In this document: positions 14,681-20,707 of the stretch, piece by piece | How positions within the stretch are numbered: position 1 is the first letter of the stretch | How the letters are laid out: each line of letters opens with the position of its first letter | From: DROE01 sp964569865 | Lineage (GTDB): Bacteria > Pseudomonadota > Alphaproteobacteria > Rhizobiales > Devosiaceae | DNA length: 23,240 bases | NCBI GenBank assembly: GCA_964569865.1 | Contig: CAZMVQ010000039.1 | Location: 1 to 23,240, forward strand | Direction: 5' to 3' | Made by a program: the position numbers and the translations under genes | The notes under the pieces: generated by a model | Seen by the model: the letters and a program-made list of their open reading frames with translations, nothing else | What the model was told of the DNA's origin: nothing | The model's database searches: none

Positions 14681-15351
14681 GCGCGCAAAAACTGGTGATT
14701 TTTGATCTGGATGGCACCCTGATTGATACGGTGGCAATATTTGTTGGCACAATAACGTCTGTACTTGAAGTTATGGGGCAGCCGGTGCCGGATGAAAAGA
14801 TCATTCGATCGATTTCAGGGCTTGGTGTGCAGGTTGGTATCAGACGCATTGCCCCCGGTTTGAATGAGGGGCAAATTGACGAGCTGATTGAGCTTTATCG
14901 CAAAGAATTTTTGGCACGGGCTTCGCAATCCATGCAAGAGCAACTCTTTTTTGGAGCGATGGAGGCTTTGAACAGGCTGCACGGGCGCGGTGACATTGTA
15001 ATGGCCGTGGCTACCGGCAAATCAGGTTCCGGCACAGACAGGGTGCTTAAAAGCCATGATATATTGAAGCTTTTTACCTCGGTGCATACGCCTGACAGCA
15101 ATCGCTCAAAGCCCGACCCGGATATGGTGCACTCTGCCATGAGTATTGCTGATTGTACCCGGCAAAATACGATAATGATCGGGGATACCACCCATGATAT
15201 GGAAATGGCGGTAAACGCTGGCACTCATGCGCTGGGGGTAAGTTGGGGATATCATGAACCTGATGAACTTAAAGCTGCTGGTGCCCATCTTATTATTGAT
15301 GAGATGGATCAGTTGGTTGGCGCGATTGATACTCTGCTTGGAGAGAAATAA
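14677..15351 (+). CDS. HAD-superfamily hydrolase, phosphoglycolate-phosphatase-like
   Basis: This 224-residue HAD phosphatase has motif I D-L-D-G-T-L-I-D-T with nucleophile Asp10 and acid/base Asp12, motif II V-A-T-G-K-S (Thr113), motif III Lys145 (S-K-P-D-P) and motif IV G-D-T-T-H-D (169-174), so all four catalytic motifs are intact. A helical cap between motifs I and II places it in subfamily IA near Gph/PpaX. The physiological substrate is unknown. Start and stop overlap rluC by four bases and the ATP12 gene by one, so it is probably translated as part of a coupled block. Confidence 0.92.
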   Translation: MSAQKLVIFDLDGTLIDTVAIFVGTITSVLEVMGQPVPDEKIIRSISGLGVQVGIRRIAPGLNEGQIDELIELYRKEFLARASQSMQEQLFFGAMEALNRLHGRGDIVMAVATGKSGSGTDRVLKSHDILKLFTSVHTPDSNRSKPDPDMVHSAMSIADCTRQNTIMIGDTTHDMEMAVNAGTHALGVSWGYHEPDELKAAGAHLIIDEMDQLVGAIDTLLGEK

Positions 15352-16130
15352 TGCGCGATTTTCTTGATGATATTCAGGCCAATATGGATGCGGGAATTGG
15401 TCGGGCGCAGCAGCATGCCAGAAAAGAACTGCCCAAGCGTTTTTATAAAAATGTCACCGTGGAAAAATCAGACAACGGATTTAGCATAGCTTTAGATGGC
15501 AGATTTTGCAAAACCCCGGCAGGAAAAAAAGTCGAAGTTCCATCTGATGAGCTGGCTGAAATTCTGAGTGAGGAATGGCTGGCTCAAGAGGGAGTGATTG
15601 ATGCCAGAACAATGCCACATGTGCGCCTGATAAATTCTGCCCTTGAGGGAGGGCATGAAGTGGTGGCGGATTTGCGCGATGAAGTGGTAAAATTCGCCGC
15701 CAATGATTTGCTGCTTTATCGGGCCGAAAATCCAATTGAACTGGTAGAAACTCAAAACAAATATTGGAACCCGGTGTTAGAAAATCTGGAAAAGCATTTT
15801 TCTGCTATTTTTGAACCGGTGAGTGGAATTATTCATAGGCCCCAGCCTGAAGAAAGCCTTGCAGCGCTTAAGGCTGATTTGGAAAATACCGATTATTTTG
15901 TTGCAACCGCGCTGGTTTCTATCACCGGATTAACCGGCTCTGGCCTTTTGGCATTCGCTTTGCGCCACAATTTAATTTCTGATGAAGCGGGTTGGAAAAA
16001 CGCCCATGTTGACGAGGATTTTAACGCTGAGCGCTGGGGGAAAGACCCGGAGGCGATTTTACGGCATGAAAAACGTCGGGTGGAATTTGACGCCGCGTTG
16101 AAGGTCTTGCGGCTGCTGGATAAAATTTAA
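15351..16130 (+). CDS. ATP12-family chaperone for F1-ATP synthase assembly
   Basis: This 259-residue protein matches the ATP12 family: K-R-F-Y-K-N-V-T-V, then L-D-G-R-F-C-K-T-P-A-G-K, E-E-W-L-A-Q-E-G-V-I-D, M-P-H-V-R-L-I-N-S-A and D-L-L-L-Y-R-A. In mitochondria ATP12 holds the F1 alpha subunit before hexamer assembly; the bacterial homologue is found essentially in Alphaproteobacteria and is assumed to do the same. The ATG overlaps the preceding stop (TAATG). The gene ends head-on with folK: the two stop codons overlap at 16127-16130, leaving no room for a terminator between them. Confidence 0.93.
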   Translation: MRDFLDDIQANMDAGIGRAQQHARKELPKRFYKNVTVEKSDNGFSIALDGRFCKTPAGKKVEVPSDELAEILSEEWLAQEGVIDARTMPHVRLINSALEGGHEVVADLRDEVVKFAANDLLLYRAENPIELVETQNKYWNPVLENLEKHFSAIFEPVSGIIHRPQPEESLAALKADLENTDYFVATALVSITGLTGSGLLAFALRHNLISDEAGWKNAHVDEDFNAERWGKDPEAILRHEKRRVEFDAALKVLRLLDKI

Positions 16131-16573
16131 GATTGAGGAGCTGATTTTAGTCCTAAAATCCACTGCGCGGTGGTTGGGGATATTTCGCGCAATGGCTTCA
16201 AAACAAATTCACGTTCGTGGGCGTGATGATGGGGAAGGTTCAGGCGGGTGCTGCTCAAAACCTGCCGGTCATAGGCGATAATATCAATATCAATTGATCT
16301 TGGGCCCCATTTTTCCTCGCGCACACGGCCCAGAATATTTTCGATGTTCTGGCAGGCATCAAGCAGGGCAATGGGCGATAAATCTGTCAAAATTTCCACG
16401 GCAATATTATGGAAATTGGGCTGATTAACCTTCCCCCAGGGGGGATTTATCAACATGCCGGATTTTTTGGTAATCGAAATTTTAGGGGTTTTTTCCAAAA
16501 GCTCTAACGCATCGGTAATCTGTTGGGACGGATCGCCGATATTGCCTCCAAGGCTGAGCCATGCATCAGCCAT
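16127..16573 (-). CDS. folK: 2-amino-4-hydroxy-6-hydroxymethyldihydropteridine diphosphokinase (HPPK)
   Basis: This 148-residue HPPK transfers pyrophosphate from ATP to hydroxymethyl-dihydropterin in folate synthesis. Signatures: L-S-L-G-G-N-I-G-D (6-14), N-P-P-W-G, G-R-V-R-E-E-K-W-G-P-R-S-I-D-I-D-I (82-98) with the two Mg-binding aspartates D95 and D97, and L-P-H-H-H-A-H-E-R-E-F-V-L-K-P-L. The start overlaps the folB end by eight bases, and it is the last gene of the minus-strand unit. Its 3' coding end contains an AT-rich palindrome at 16143-16160. Confidence 0.97.
   Translation of the reverse strand: MADAWLSLGGNIGDPSQQITDALELLEKTPKISITKKSGMLINPPWGKVNQPNFHNIAVEILTDLSPIALLDACQNIENILGRVREEKWGPRSIDIDIIAYDRQVLSSTRLNLPHHHAHEREFVLKPLREISPTTAQWILGLKSAPQS
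16143..16160. repeat. AT-rich palindrome at the convergent ATP12/folK ends
   Basis: GATTTTAG (16143-16150) and CTAAAATC (16153-16160) are exact inverted copies two bases apart, lying 13 bases past the ATP12 stop and inside the last codons of folK. Neither strand has a T-run after it, so it is at best a weak terminator or a 3'-end stabiliser. Confidence 0.4.
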
Positions 16574-16949
16574 TATCGCGGTCTCGAAACAGTTTTACCC
16601 CGAATTGTCCTGTGGCAACAGGAATTGGCGCTTCTGGTTTGAACAGTTTGATTTTAACCCAGTTGATTTGTGGATAAGTAGCAAACAGCCGATCAATAAT
16701 ATGCTGAGCCAGTGCTTCAAGCAGTTTGAACTGTTTATCAGCAAAAGCATCGCGCACACTGTTGAATAAAAGCTCATAAGAAATTGTGTCATCCAATTCG
16801 TCAGAATTGGCCGCTTTGCTCAAATCCAGTCCGCAGATGACATTTAGGGAAAATCTGCAACCAACCTTGTTTTCTTCCGGCATTACCCCGTGATAGCCAT
16901 AAAAAACCAGATCCTGAAGGATTATACTGTCATCAATTTGCTGTTTCAT
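16566..16949 (-). CDS. folB: Dihydroneopterin aldolase
   Basis: This 127-residue aldolase converts dihydroneopterin to 6-hydroxymethyl-dihydropterin plus glycolaldehyde. The family signature F-Y-G-Y-H-G-V-M-P-E-E-N (16-27) holds the pterin-site glutamate, probably E26. S-Y-E-L-L and L-L-E-A-L-A-Q-H-I-I-D (77-86) follow, and K104 in L-F-K-P-E-A-P-I matches the catalytic lysine. It acts as a homo-octamer in known members. It lies 11 bases after folP and its stop overlaps folK, so FolP, FolB and FolK are made together. Confidence 0.95.
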   Translation of the reverse strand: MKQQIDDSIILQDLVFYGYHGVMPEENKVGCRFSLNVICGLDLSKAANSDELDDTISYELLFNSVRDAFADKQFKLLEALAQHIIDRLFATYPQINWVKIKLFKPEAPIPVATGQFGVKLFRDRDNG

Positions 16950-16960
16950 TTCGAATCCCG

Positions 16961-17803
16961 TTACTTTCTTGCGTAAAGGCTGGCATTGGCAATCTGCAAT
17001 GCCTGATGATTCTGTGCAACATCATGTACCCGAAAAATATGCGCGCCCTGCTGATAGGCAATCACCGAGGTAGCCGCCGTTGCGGTGGCAAGTTCATCCG
17101 GGACAGGTTGCAGCAATTTAGAGAGCATAGATTTTCGCGAAGTGCCAACAAGCAAAGGAAAACCGAGCGTTTTTAATTCGTTTAAACGCCCAAGGATCTG
17201 GTAATTTTCATCCAGAGTTTTTGCAAAACCAAAACCGGGATCAATAATTATTTTGTTGTTTGGAATATTCGCGTTTTGAGCAATCTCCAGCGACAATTCA
17301 AAAAACCGATGCATTTCCTCTATTATATCAACGCTGTGATCGCGTTGCTTGTCCCAATGCATGATGATGATTGGGGCGTTATAGCGTGCTGCAATCGTGG
17401 CGATTTCCGGTTCGCGTTGCAGGCCTGAAACATCATTGATAATGCTTGCCCCGGCTTGGATCGCCTGATCGGCCACCAGTGCCTTAAAAGTGTCGATAGA
17501 GATGGGAACCTTTATTCCTGAAGCAATTAAATGCTCAATTACCGGAATTACCCGATCCAACTCTTCCTGAGTGGAAATTTCTTTTGCTCCGGGGCGAGTG
17601 CTTTGGCCGCCAATATCAATAATATCGGCGCCCTGTTCCAACATTGCACGAGTGTGATCAAGCGCCTTTTCAGGGTTGGTATGGTGGCCACCATCAGAAA
17701 AGCTGTCCGGAGTGACGTTGAGAATTCCCATGATTAATGGCTTTGGTCCCAGAGCCAATATACCCTCTTTTATCGGTATCTGATGGGTTGAATGCAGGGG
17801 CAT
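16961..17803 (-). CDS. folP: Dihydropteroate synthase
   Basis: This 280-residue TIM-barrel enzyme joins p-aminobenzoate to hydroxymethyl-dihydropterin diphosphate and is the sulfonamide target. Motifs: G-I-L-N-V-T-P-D-S-F-S-D-G-G (26-39), D-I-G-G-Q-S-T-R-P-G (63-72), S-I-D-T-F-K, I-I-N-D-V-S-G, I-I-D-P-G-F-G-F-A-K-T, G-T-S-R-K-S and R-V-H-D-V near the end. The usual Glu of the G-G-E-S-T-R-P-G loop is Gln here, a common variant. The ATG overlaps the rimO stop by one base. Confidence 0.97.
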   Translation of the reverse strand: MPLHSTHQIPIKEGILALGPKPLIMGILNVTPDSFSDGGHHTNPEKALDHTRAMLEQGADIIDIGGQSTRPGAKEISTQEELDRVIPVIEHLIASGIKVPISIDTFKALVADQAIQAGASIINDVSGLQREPEIATIAARYNAPIIIMHWDKQRDHSVDIIEEMHRFFELSLEIAQNANIPNNKIIIDPGFGFAKTLDENYQILGRLNELKTLGFPLLVGTSRKSMLSKLLQPVPDELATATAATSVIAYQQGAHIFRVHDVAQNHQALQIANASLYARK

Positions 17804-19152
17804 TATCGTTCTGCCTGTTGATCAGCGCAATCAATTTCAGGAGTTGCATAAAGATCATAGGCATCGCTGTCATGCACCTTAACCTCAATCATATCGCCAG
17901 GTTTTATGCCGCTGGCATTATCAATAATAACATTGCCATCAATTTCTGGAGCATCCCATTTGGAGCGCGCGGTGGCCTGATTTTCTTCCAGATTGACATC
18001 ATCCACCAGCACTTCGATGGTGCGCCCGACCTTTTTGGCAAGGCGTTCAACAGAAATCTGTTGAGCCTTTTCCATTAACATTTCATAGCGTTGGCGCTTT
18101 ATTTCATCAGGAACGACATTTTTAATTTCATTGGCCTTTGCCCCCGCCACCGGCTCATATTCAAAACATCCGGCCCGATCAATCTGGGCCTCGTCAAGCC
18201 AGTCGAGCAGCATTTGAAAATCTTCATCTGTCTCTCCGGGAAAACCAACCACAAAGGTTGAGCGAATTGCCAGATCAGGGCAGGTTTTGCGCCATGAATT
18301 TATGCGGTCCAGAGTTTTCTCCGTATTGGCCGGACGGCGCATTGCCTTAAGAATTGTTGGGGAAGCATGCTGAAAGGGAATGTCCAGATAGGGCAGAATT
18401 TTATTGTCAGCCATCAACTCAATTGCCGCATCTACATGGGGGTAGGGGTAAACATAATGCAGGCGCACCCATGCTCCCAGCTCACCAAGCTCGGCACAAA
18501 GATCAAAAAACTTTGCTTTTACCTGCCGACCATGAAAAGGCGTGCTGGCATATTTAATGTCCTGACCATAGGCGCTGGTATCTTGCGAGATGACCAGCAA
18601 TTCTTTGGTGCCAGCCTTTACCAGCCGCTCAGCCTCATAAAGCACACTGGCAACGGGGCGTGAAACCAGATCGCCACGAATTGCCGGGATTATGCAAAAA
18701 GAGCAGCGGTTTGAGCAACCTTCAGATATTTTTAGATATGAGAAATGTTTGGGGGTGAGTTTTAAGCCCTGTTCAGGCACCAGATCAACAAAGGGATCAT
18801 GAATTGGGGGAGAGGTTTCATGCACCGCTTCCACCACCTGCTCATATTGATGCGGGCCGGTTACCGTTAGGACTTTTGGGTGGGTTTTGCGGATCAAATC
18901 CTCTTCAACGCCCAAACAACCGGTTACAATTACCTTGCCGTTTTCCTTTATGGCTTCTCCAATCGCATCAAGGCTTTCTGCCTTGGCGCTATCGATAAAA
19001 CCGCAAGTATTTACGATGACAAGATCGGCCCCGGCATAGTCGCGCGAAAATTCATATCCCTGCGCTCGAAGGGTGGTCAAAATGCGCTCGGAATCCACAA
19101 GGGCTTTGGGGCAGCCAAGACTGACTAATCCGATTTTTGGCGCTTTATGCAT
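17803..19152 (-). CDS. rimO: Ribosomal protein S12 methylthiotransferase
   Basis: This 449-residue radical-SAM methylthiotransferase adds a methylthio group to an aspartate of ribosomal protein S12. The N-terminal UPF0004 domain has cysteines 14, 50 and 79 for the auxiliary 4Fe-4S cluster (S-L-G-C-P-K, V-N-T-C-G-F, T-G-C-L-G). The radical-SAM motif C-S-N-R-C-S-F-C is at 146-153, and a TRAM domain ends the protein. V-S-L-G-C-P-K-A-L-V-D-S-E favours RimO over the tRNA enzyme MiaB. AAGGA at 19165-19161 is eight bases before the ATG. rimO heads the rimO-folP-folB-folK unit. Confidence 0.96.
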   Translation of the reverse strand: MHKAPKIGLVSLGCPKALVDSERILTTLRAQGYEFSRDYAGADLVIVNTCGFIDSAKAESLDAIGEAIKENGKVIVTGCLGVEEDLIRKTHPKVLTVTGPHQYEQVVEAVHETSPPIHDPFVDLVPEQGLKLTPKHFSYLKISEGCSNRCSFCIIPAIRGDLVSRPVASVLYEAERLVKAGTKELLVISQDTSAYGQDIKYASTPFHGRQVKAKFFDLCAELGELGAWVRLHYVYPYPHVDAAIELMADNKILPYLDIPFQHASPTILKAMRRPANTEKTLDRINSWRKTCPDLAIRSTFVVGFPGETDEDFQMLLDWLDEAQIDRAGCFEYEPVAGAKANEIKNVVPDEIKRQRYEMLMEKAQQISVERLAKKVGRTIEVLVDDVNLEENQATARSKWDAPEIDGNVIIDNASGIKPGDMIEVKVHDSDAYDLYATPEIDCADQQAER

Positions 19153-19206
19153 CCCGTCATTCCTTAAAAGGGGTTTTGGTGGGCTGGTTTGCCCGCTTTT
19201 TGTCGC

Positions 19207-19234
19207 TTCTTAACTCAAATGGCTAAAAGGTCAA
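19207..19234 (-). promoter_or_regulatory. Weak candidate promoter for rimO-folPBK
   Basis: On the minus strand TTGACC (19234-19229) is followed after 16 bases by TAAGAA (19212-19207). The -35 is good but the -10 matches only three of six consensus positions. It is the best candidate I see in the 109-base gap between lipB and rimO. That gap also holds a 4-base-pair GGGC/GCCC hairpin at 19181-19194, too weak to call a terminator. Confidence 0.22.
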
Positions 19235-19261
19235 TAAAATAGGCAAATGCTGAAATTCGGG

Positions 19262-19990
19262 CTAACTTTTATTGAGCGTTGGGCCAAAATGTTTTTCAAA
19301 TTTTTGGCGCAGAATAATGTCTACCTCTGCCATGGAAACCAAATGCCCCAAATCTTCAAAACTGGTAACGGCCTGATCTGATATTCCGCACGGAACAATA
19401 CCTAGATAATGGGAAAGATCAGGGGAAATATTTATTGAAATGCCGTGAAAACTTACCCATTTGGACACACGTATGCCAATTGCTGCAATTTTATCCTGTC
19501 TTTGAAGACCAAGTTCTGGACGTTTTACCCACACGCCAACTTTGCCCGGAACCTGAAAAGCACCAATATTAAATACGCCAAGCGTATCAATAATCCAGCC
19601 CTCAAGATTTTGAACCAGTTTTCTAATATCCTTACCGCGCTTGCGTAAATCCAGCATCACATAGGCAACTCTTTGTCCGGGGCCGTGATAGGTGAACTGG
19701 CCACCACGCCCGGCCTGAAAAACCGGAAATTTCTTTGGCATCAAAAGATCATCAGCTTTTGCAGAAGTTCCCGCCGTGTAAAGGGCAGGGTGCTCGAGCA
19801 GCCAAACCTGCTCCTGGGCATTGCCAAGAGAAATTTTTGTCGCGATTTGACGCATTTCATCAAGGGTTTGTTGGTAATCGGTCAGCCCGTCAAAAATTTT
19901 CCACTGCACGGGACGTTCATCAGCCCTGAACAGGGGGGTAGAAGATGATTTTTCAAAAACATTCATATGCGTTAACTTTTCGATAACCAT
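19262..19990 (-). CDS. lipB: Octanoyltransferase LipB
   Basis: This 242-residue enzyme moves octanoate from acyl-carrier protein to lipoyl domains, the first step of de novo lipoylation, before LipA inserts sulfur. Motifs: L-L-E-H-P-A-L-Y-T-A-G-T-S (64-76), G-R-G-G-Q-F-T-Y-H-G-P-G-Q (94-106), catalytic Lys167 in K-I-A-A-I-G-I-R-V and catalytic Cys201 in P-C-G-I. The start is uncertain: ATG 19990 is used here, but a second in-frame ATG at 19966 (residue 9) gives the same domain. A TACAAT -10-like box at 20005-20000 would leave the first ATG almost leaderless. It is divergent from the FliN-like gene. Confidence 0.95.
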   Translation of the reverse strand: MVIEKLTHMNVFEKSSSTPLFRADERPVQWKIFDGLTDYQQTLDEMRQIATKISLGNAQEQVWLLEHPALYTAGTSAKADDLLMPKKFPVFQAGRGGQFTYHGPGQRVAYVMLDLRKRGKDIRKLVQNLEGWIIDTLGVFNIGAFQVPGKVGVWVKRPELGLQRQDKIAAIGIRVSKWVSFHGISINISPDLSHYLGIVPCGISDQAVTSFEDLGHLVSMAEVDIILRQKFEKHFGPTLNKS

Positions 19991-19999
19991 GATTTGTGC

Positions 20000-20005
20000 A
20001 TTGTA
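20000..20005 (-). promoter_or_regulatory. -10-like box upstream of lipB
   Basis: TACAAT on the minus strand matches the sigma-70 -10 consensus at five of six positions, but I see no good -35 at normal spacing. It is nine bases before the ATG at 19990. Confidence 0.3.
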
Positions 20006-20076
20006 ACATTAACAGGATTCTTAAAAGTCAGGCGTGTTTGTGCGTCAGCAGGAATAAAAATGCCGGAAATAAAAAT

Positions 20077-20310
20077 ATGAGTGTGGTTGCAGGTATTGAA
20101 GTTGATATCAAGGTAGAACTAGGTGCAACAATGATGCCTATCCATCATGTTTTGCGTCTTGGTCGCGGGGCAGTTATTGAATTGGATGCAACCGAAGATG
20201 ATCCGATGAAAATATACGGCAACAATAAACAAATTGCCGAAGGTGAAATTCGCATTGAGGATGGACGCCTTTCGATAGAGGTCACCAAAAAACTTCCTCT
20301 GGAAACATAG
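20077..20310 (+). CDS. Single-domain FliN/SpoA-family protein (flagellar motor switch-like)
   Basis: From ATG 20077 the product is 77 residues; upstream codons open to 19996 have no family match, and GGAA at 20064-20067 fits the ATG. Almost the whole chain is one SpoA domain: I-E-V-D-I-K-V-E-L-G-A-T, then H-H-V-L-R-L-G-R-G-A-V-I-E-L-D, D-D-P-M-K-I-Y-G-N-N-K-Q-I-A-E-G-E and a closing beta-strand pair. In FliN this domain forms the C-ring of the flagellar motor and binds FliH; related SctQ/SpaO proteins serve type III secretion. No flagellar or secretion gene is in the window, so its role is inferred from fold alone. Confidence 0.82.
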   Translation: MSVVAGIEVDIKVELGATMMPIHHVLRLGRGAVIELDATEDDPMKIYGNNKQIAEGEIRIEDGRLSIEVTKKLPLET

Positions 20311-20327
20311 ATTTTTTACAGTAATTG

Positions 20328-20396
20328 CTCAAGTAAGCGCTTGAGATGCGCTAAGTGATTTGCTAAACGCTAATCCGCATCTCTTAAGTGATTTGC
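20328..20396. repeat. Nested inverted and direct repeats upstream of tRNA-Leu
   Basis: This non-coding stretch holds CTCAAG/CTTGAG (20328-20333 and 20340-20345), GAGATGCG/CGCATCTC (20343-20350 and 20376-20383), and a 12-base direct repeat TAAGTGATTTGC (20352-20363 and 20385-20396, a 33-base period). The first two inverted repeats share bases and are mutually exclusive as hairpins. I found no convincing promoter for the tRNA here. The role is unknown. Confidence 0.6.
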
Positions 20397-20413
20397 ATTT
20401 TCCCCTTTGGCTT

Positions 20414-20499
20414 GCGGTCGTGGCGGAATGGTAGACGCGCAGCGTTGAGGTCGCTGTGGGGTAAAACCCGTGGAAGTTCGAGTCTTCTCGACCGCACCA
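20414..20499 (+). tRNA. tRNA-Leu (anticodon GAG)
   Basis: The 86-base gene folds as a class II tRNA. The acceptor stem is GCGGTCG (20414-20420) with CGACCGC (20489-20495), the discriminator is A at 20496, and CCA is encoded at 20497-20499. The D arm reads GCGGAATGGTAGACGC. The anticodon stem CAGCG/CGCTG encloses loop TTGAGGT, giving anticodon GAG at 20447-20449, which reads CUC and CUU leucine codons. A long variable arm with GGG/CCC pairing follows, then the T arm with loop TTCGAGT. A leucine identity with A discriminator is consistent throughout. Confidence 0.97.
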
Positions 20500-20707
20500 T
20501 TATATTGCTTGTCGCCGTCGGTCGCTTTGCTCCTGTCCCCGACATCTTCGCCGTTTATATCTTGCGTTAATTCGCTTCGCTCATGCTCCGACGGGGCGCC
20601 GGACTCTTTTACTGCCTCACGCCGGCAGGCTGGAAGAAGCTGGCATTAAAGCATGCAAATGTGCTCGACCTTTCTTTGTCGGGCGAACAAGGTTTCAGTC
20701 AGTTTTA
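20500..20707. other. Non-coding stretch after tRNA-Leu with GTCGG/CCGAC-type repeats
   Basis: I see no supported gene in these 208 bases. CCGTCGG (20515-20521) and CCGACGG (20588-20594) are exact inverted copies, and further GTCGG/CCGAC words occur near 20517, 20538 and 20678. TCGCTTTGCTC (20522-20532) resembles TCGCTTCGCTC (20572-20582). Composition is richer in GC than its surroundings. No integrase remnant or second copy of the tRNA 3' end was seen. Confidence 0.4.

Noticed and set aside
19181..19200. GGGC/GCCC hairpin followed by GCTTTTT, read as a plus-strand terminator
   Set aside because: The stem is only four base pairs and faces against both flanking genes, which are on the minus strand.
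20388..20570. Plus-strand open frame over the tRNA-Leu
   Set aside because: It is a translation of the tRNA gene itself; the S-W-R-N-G-R-R type peptide is a familiar artefact of such loci.
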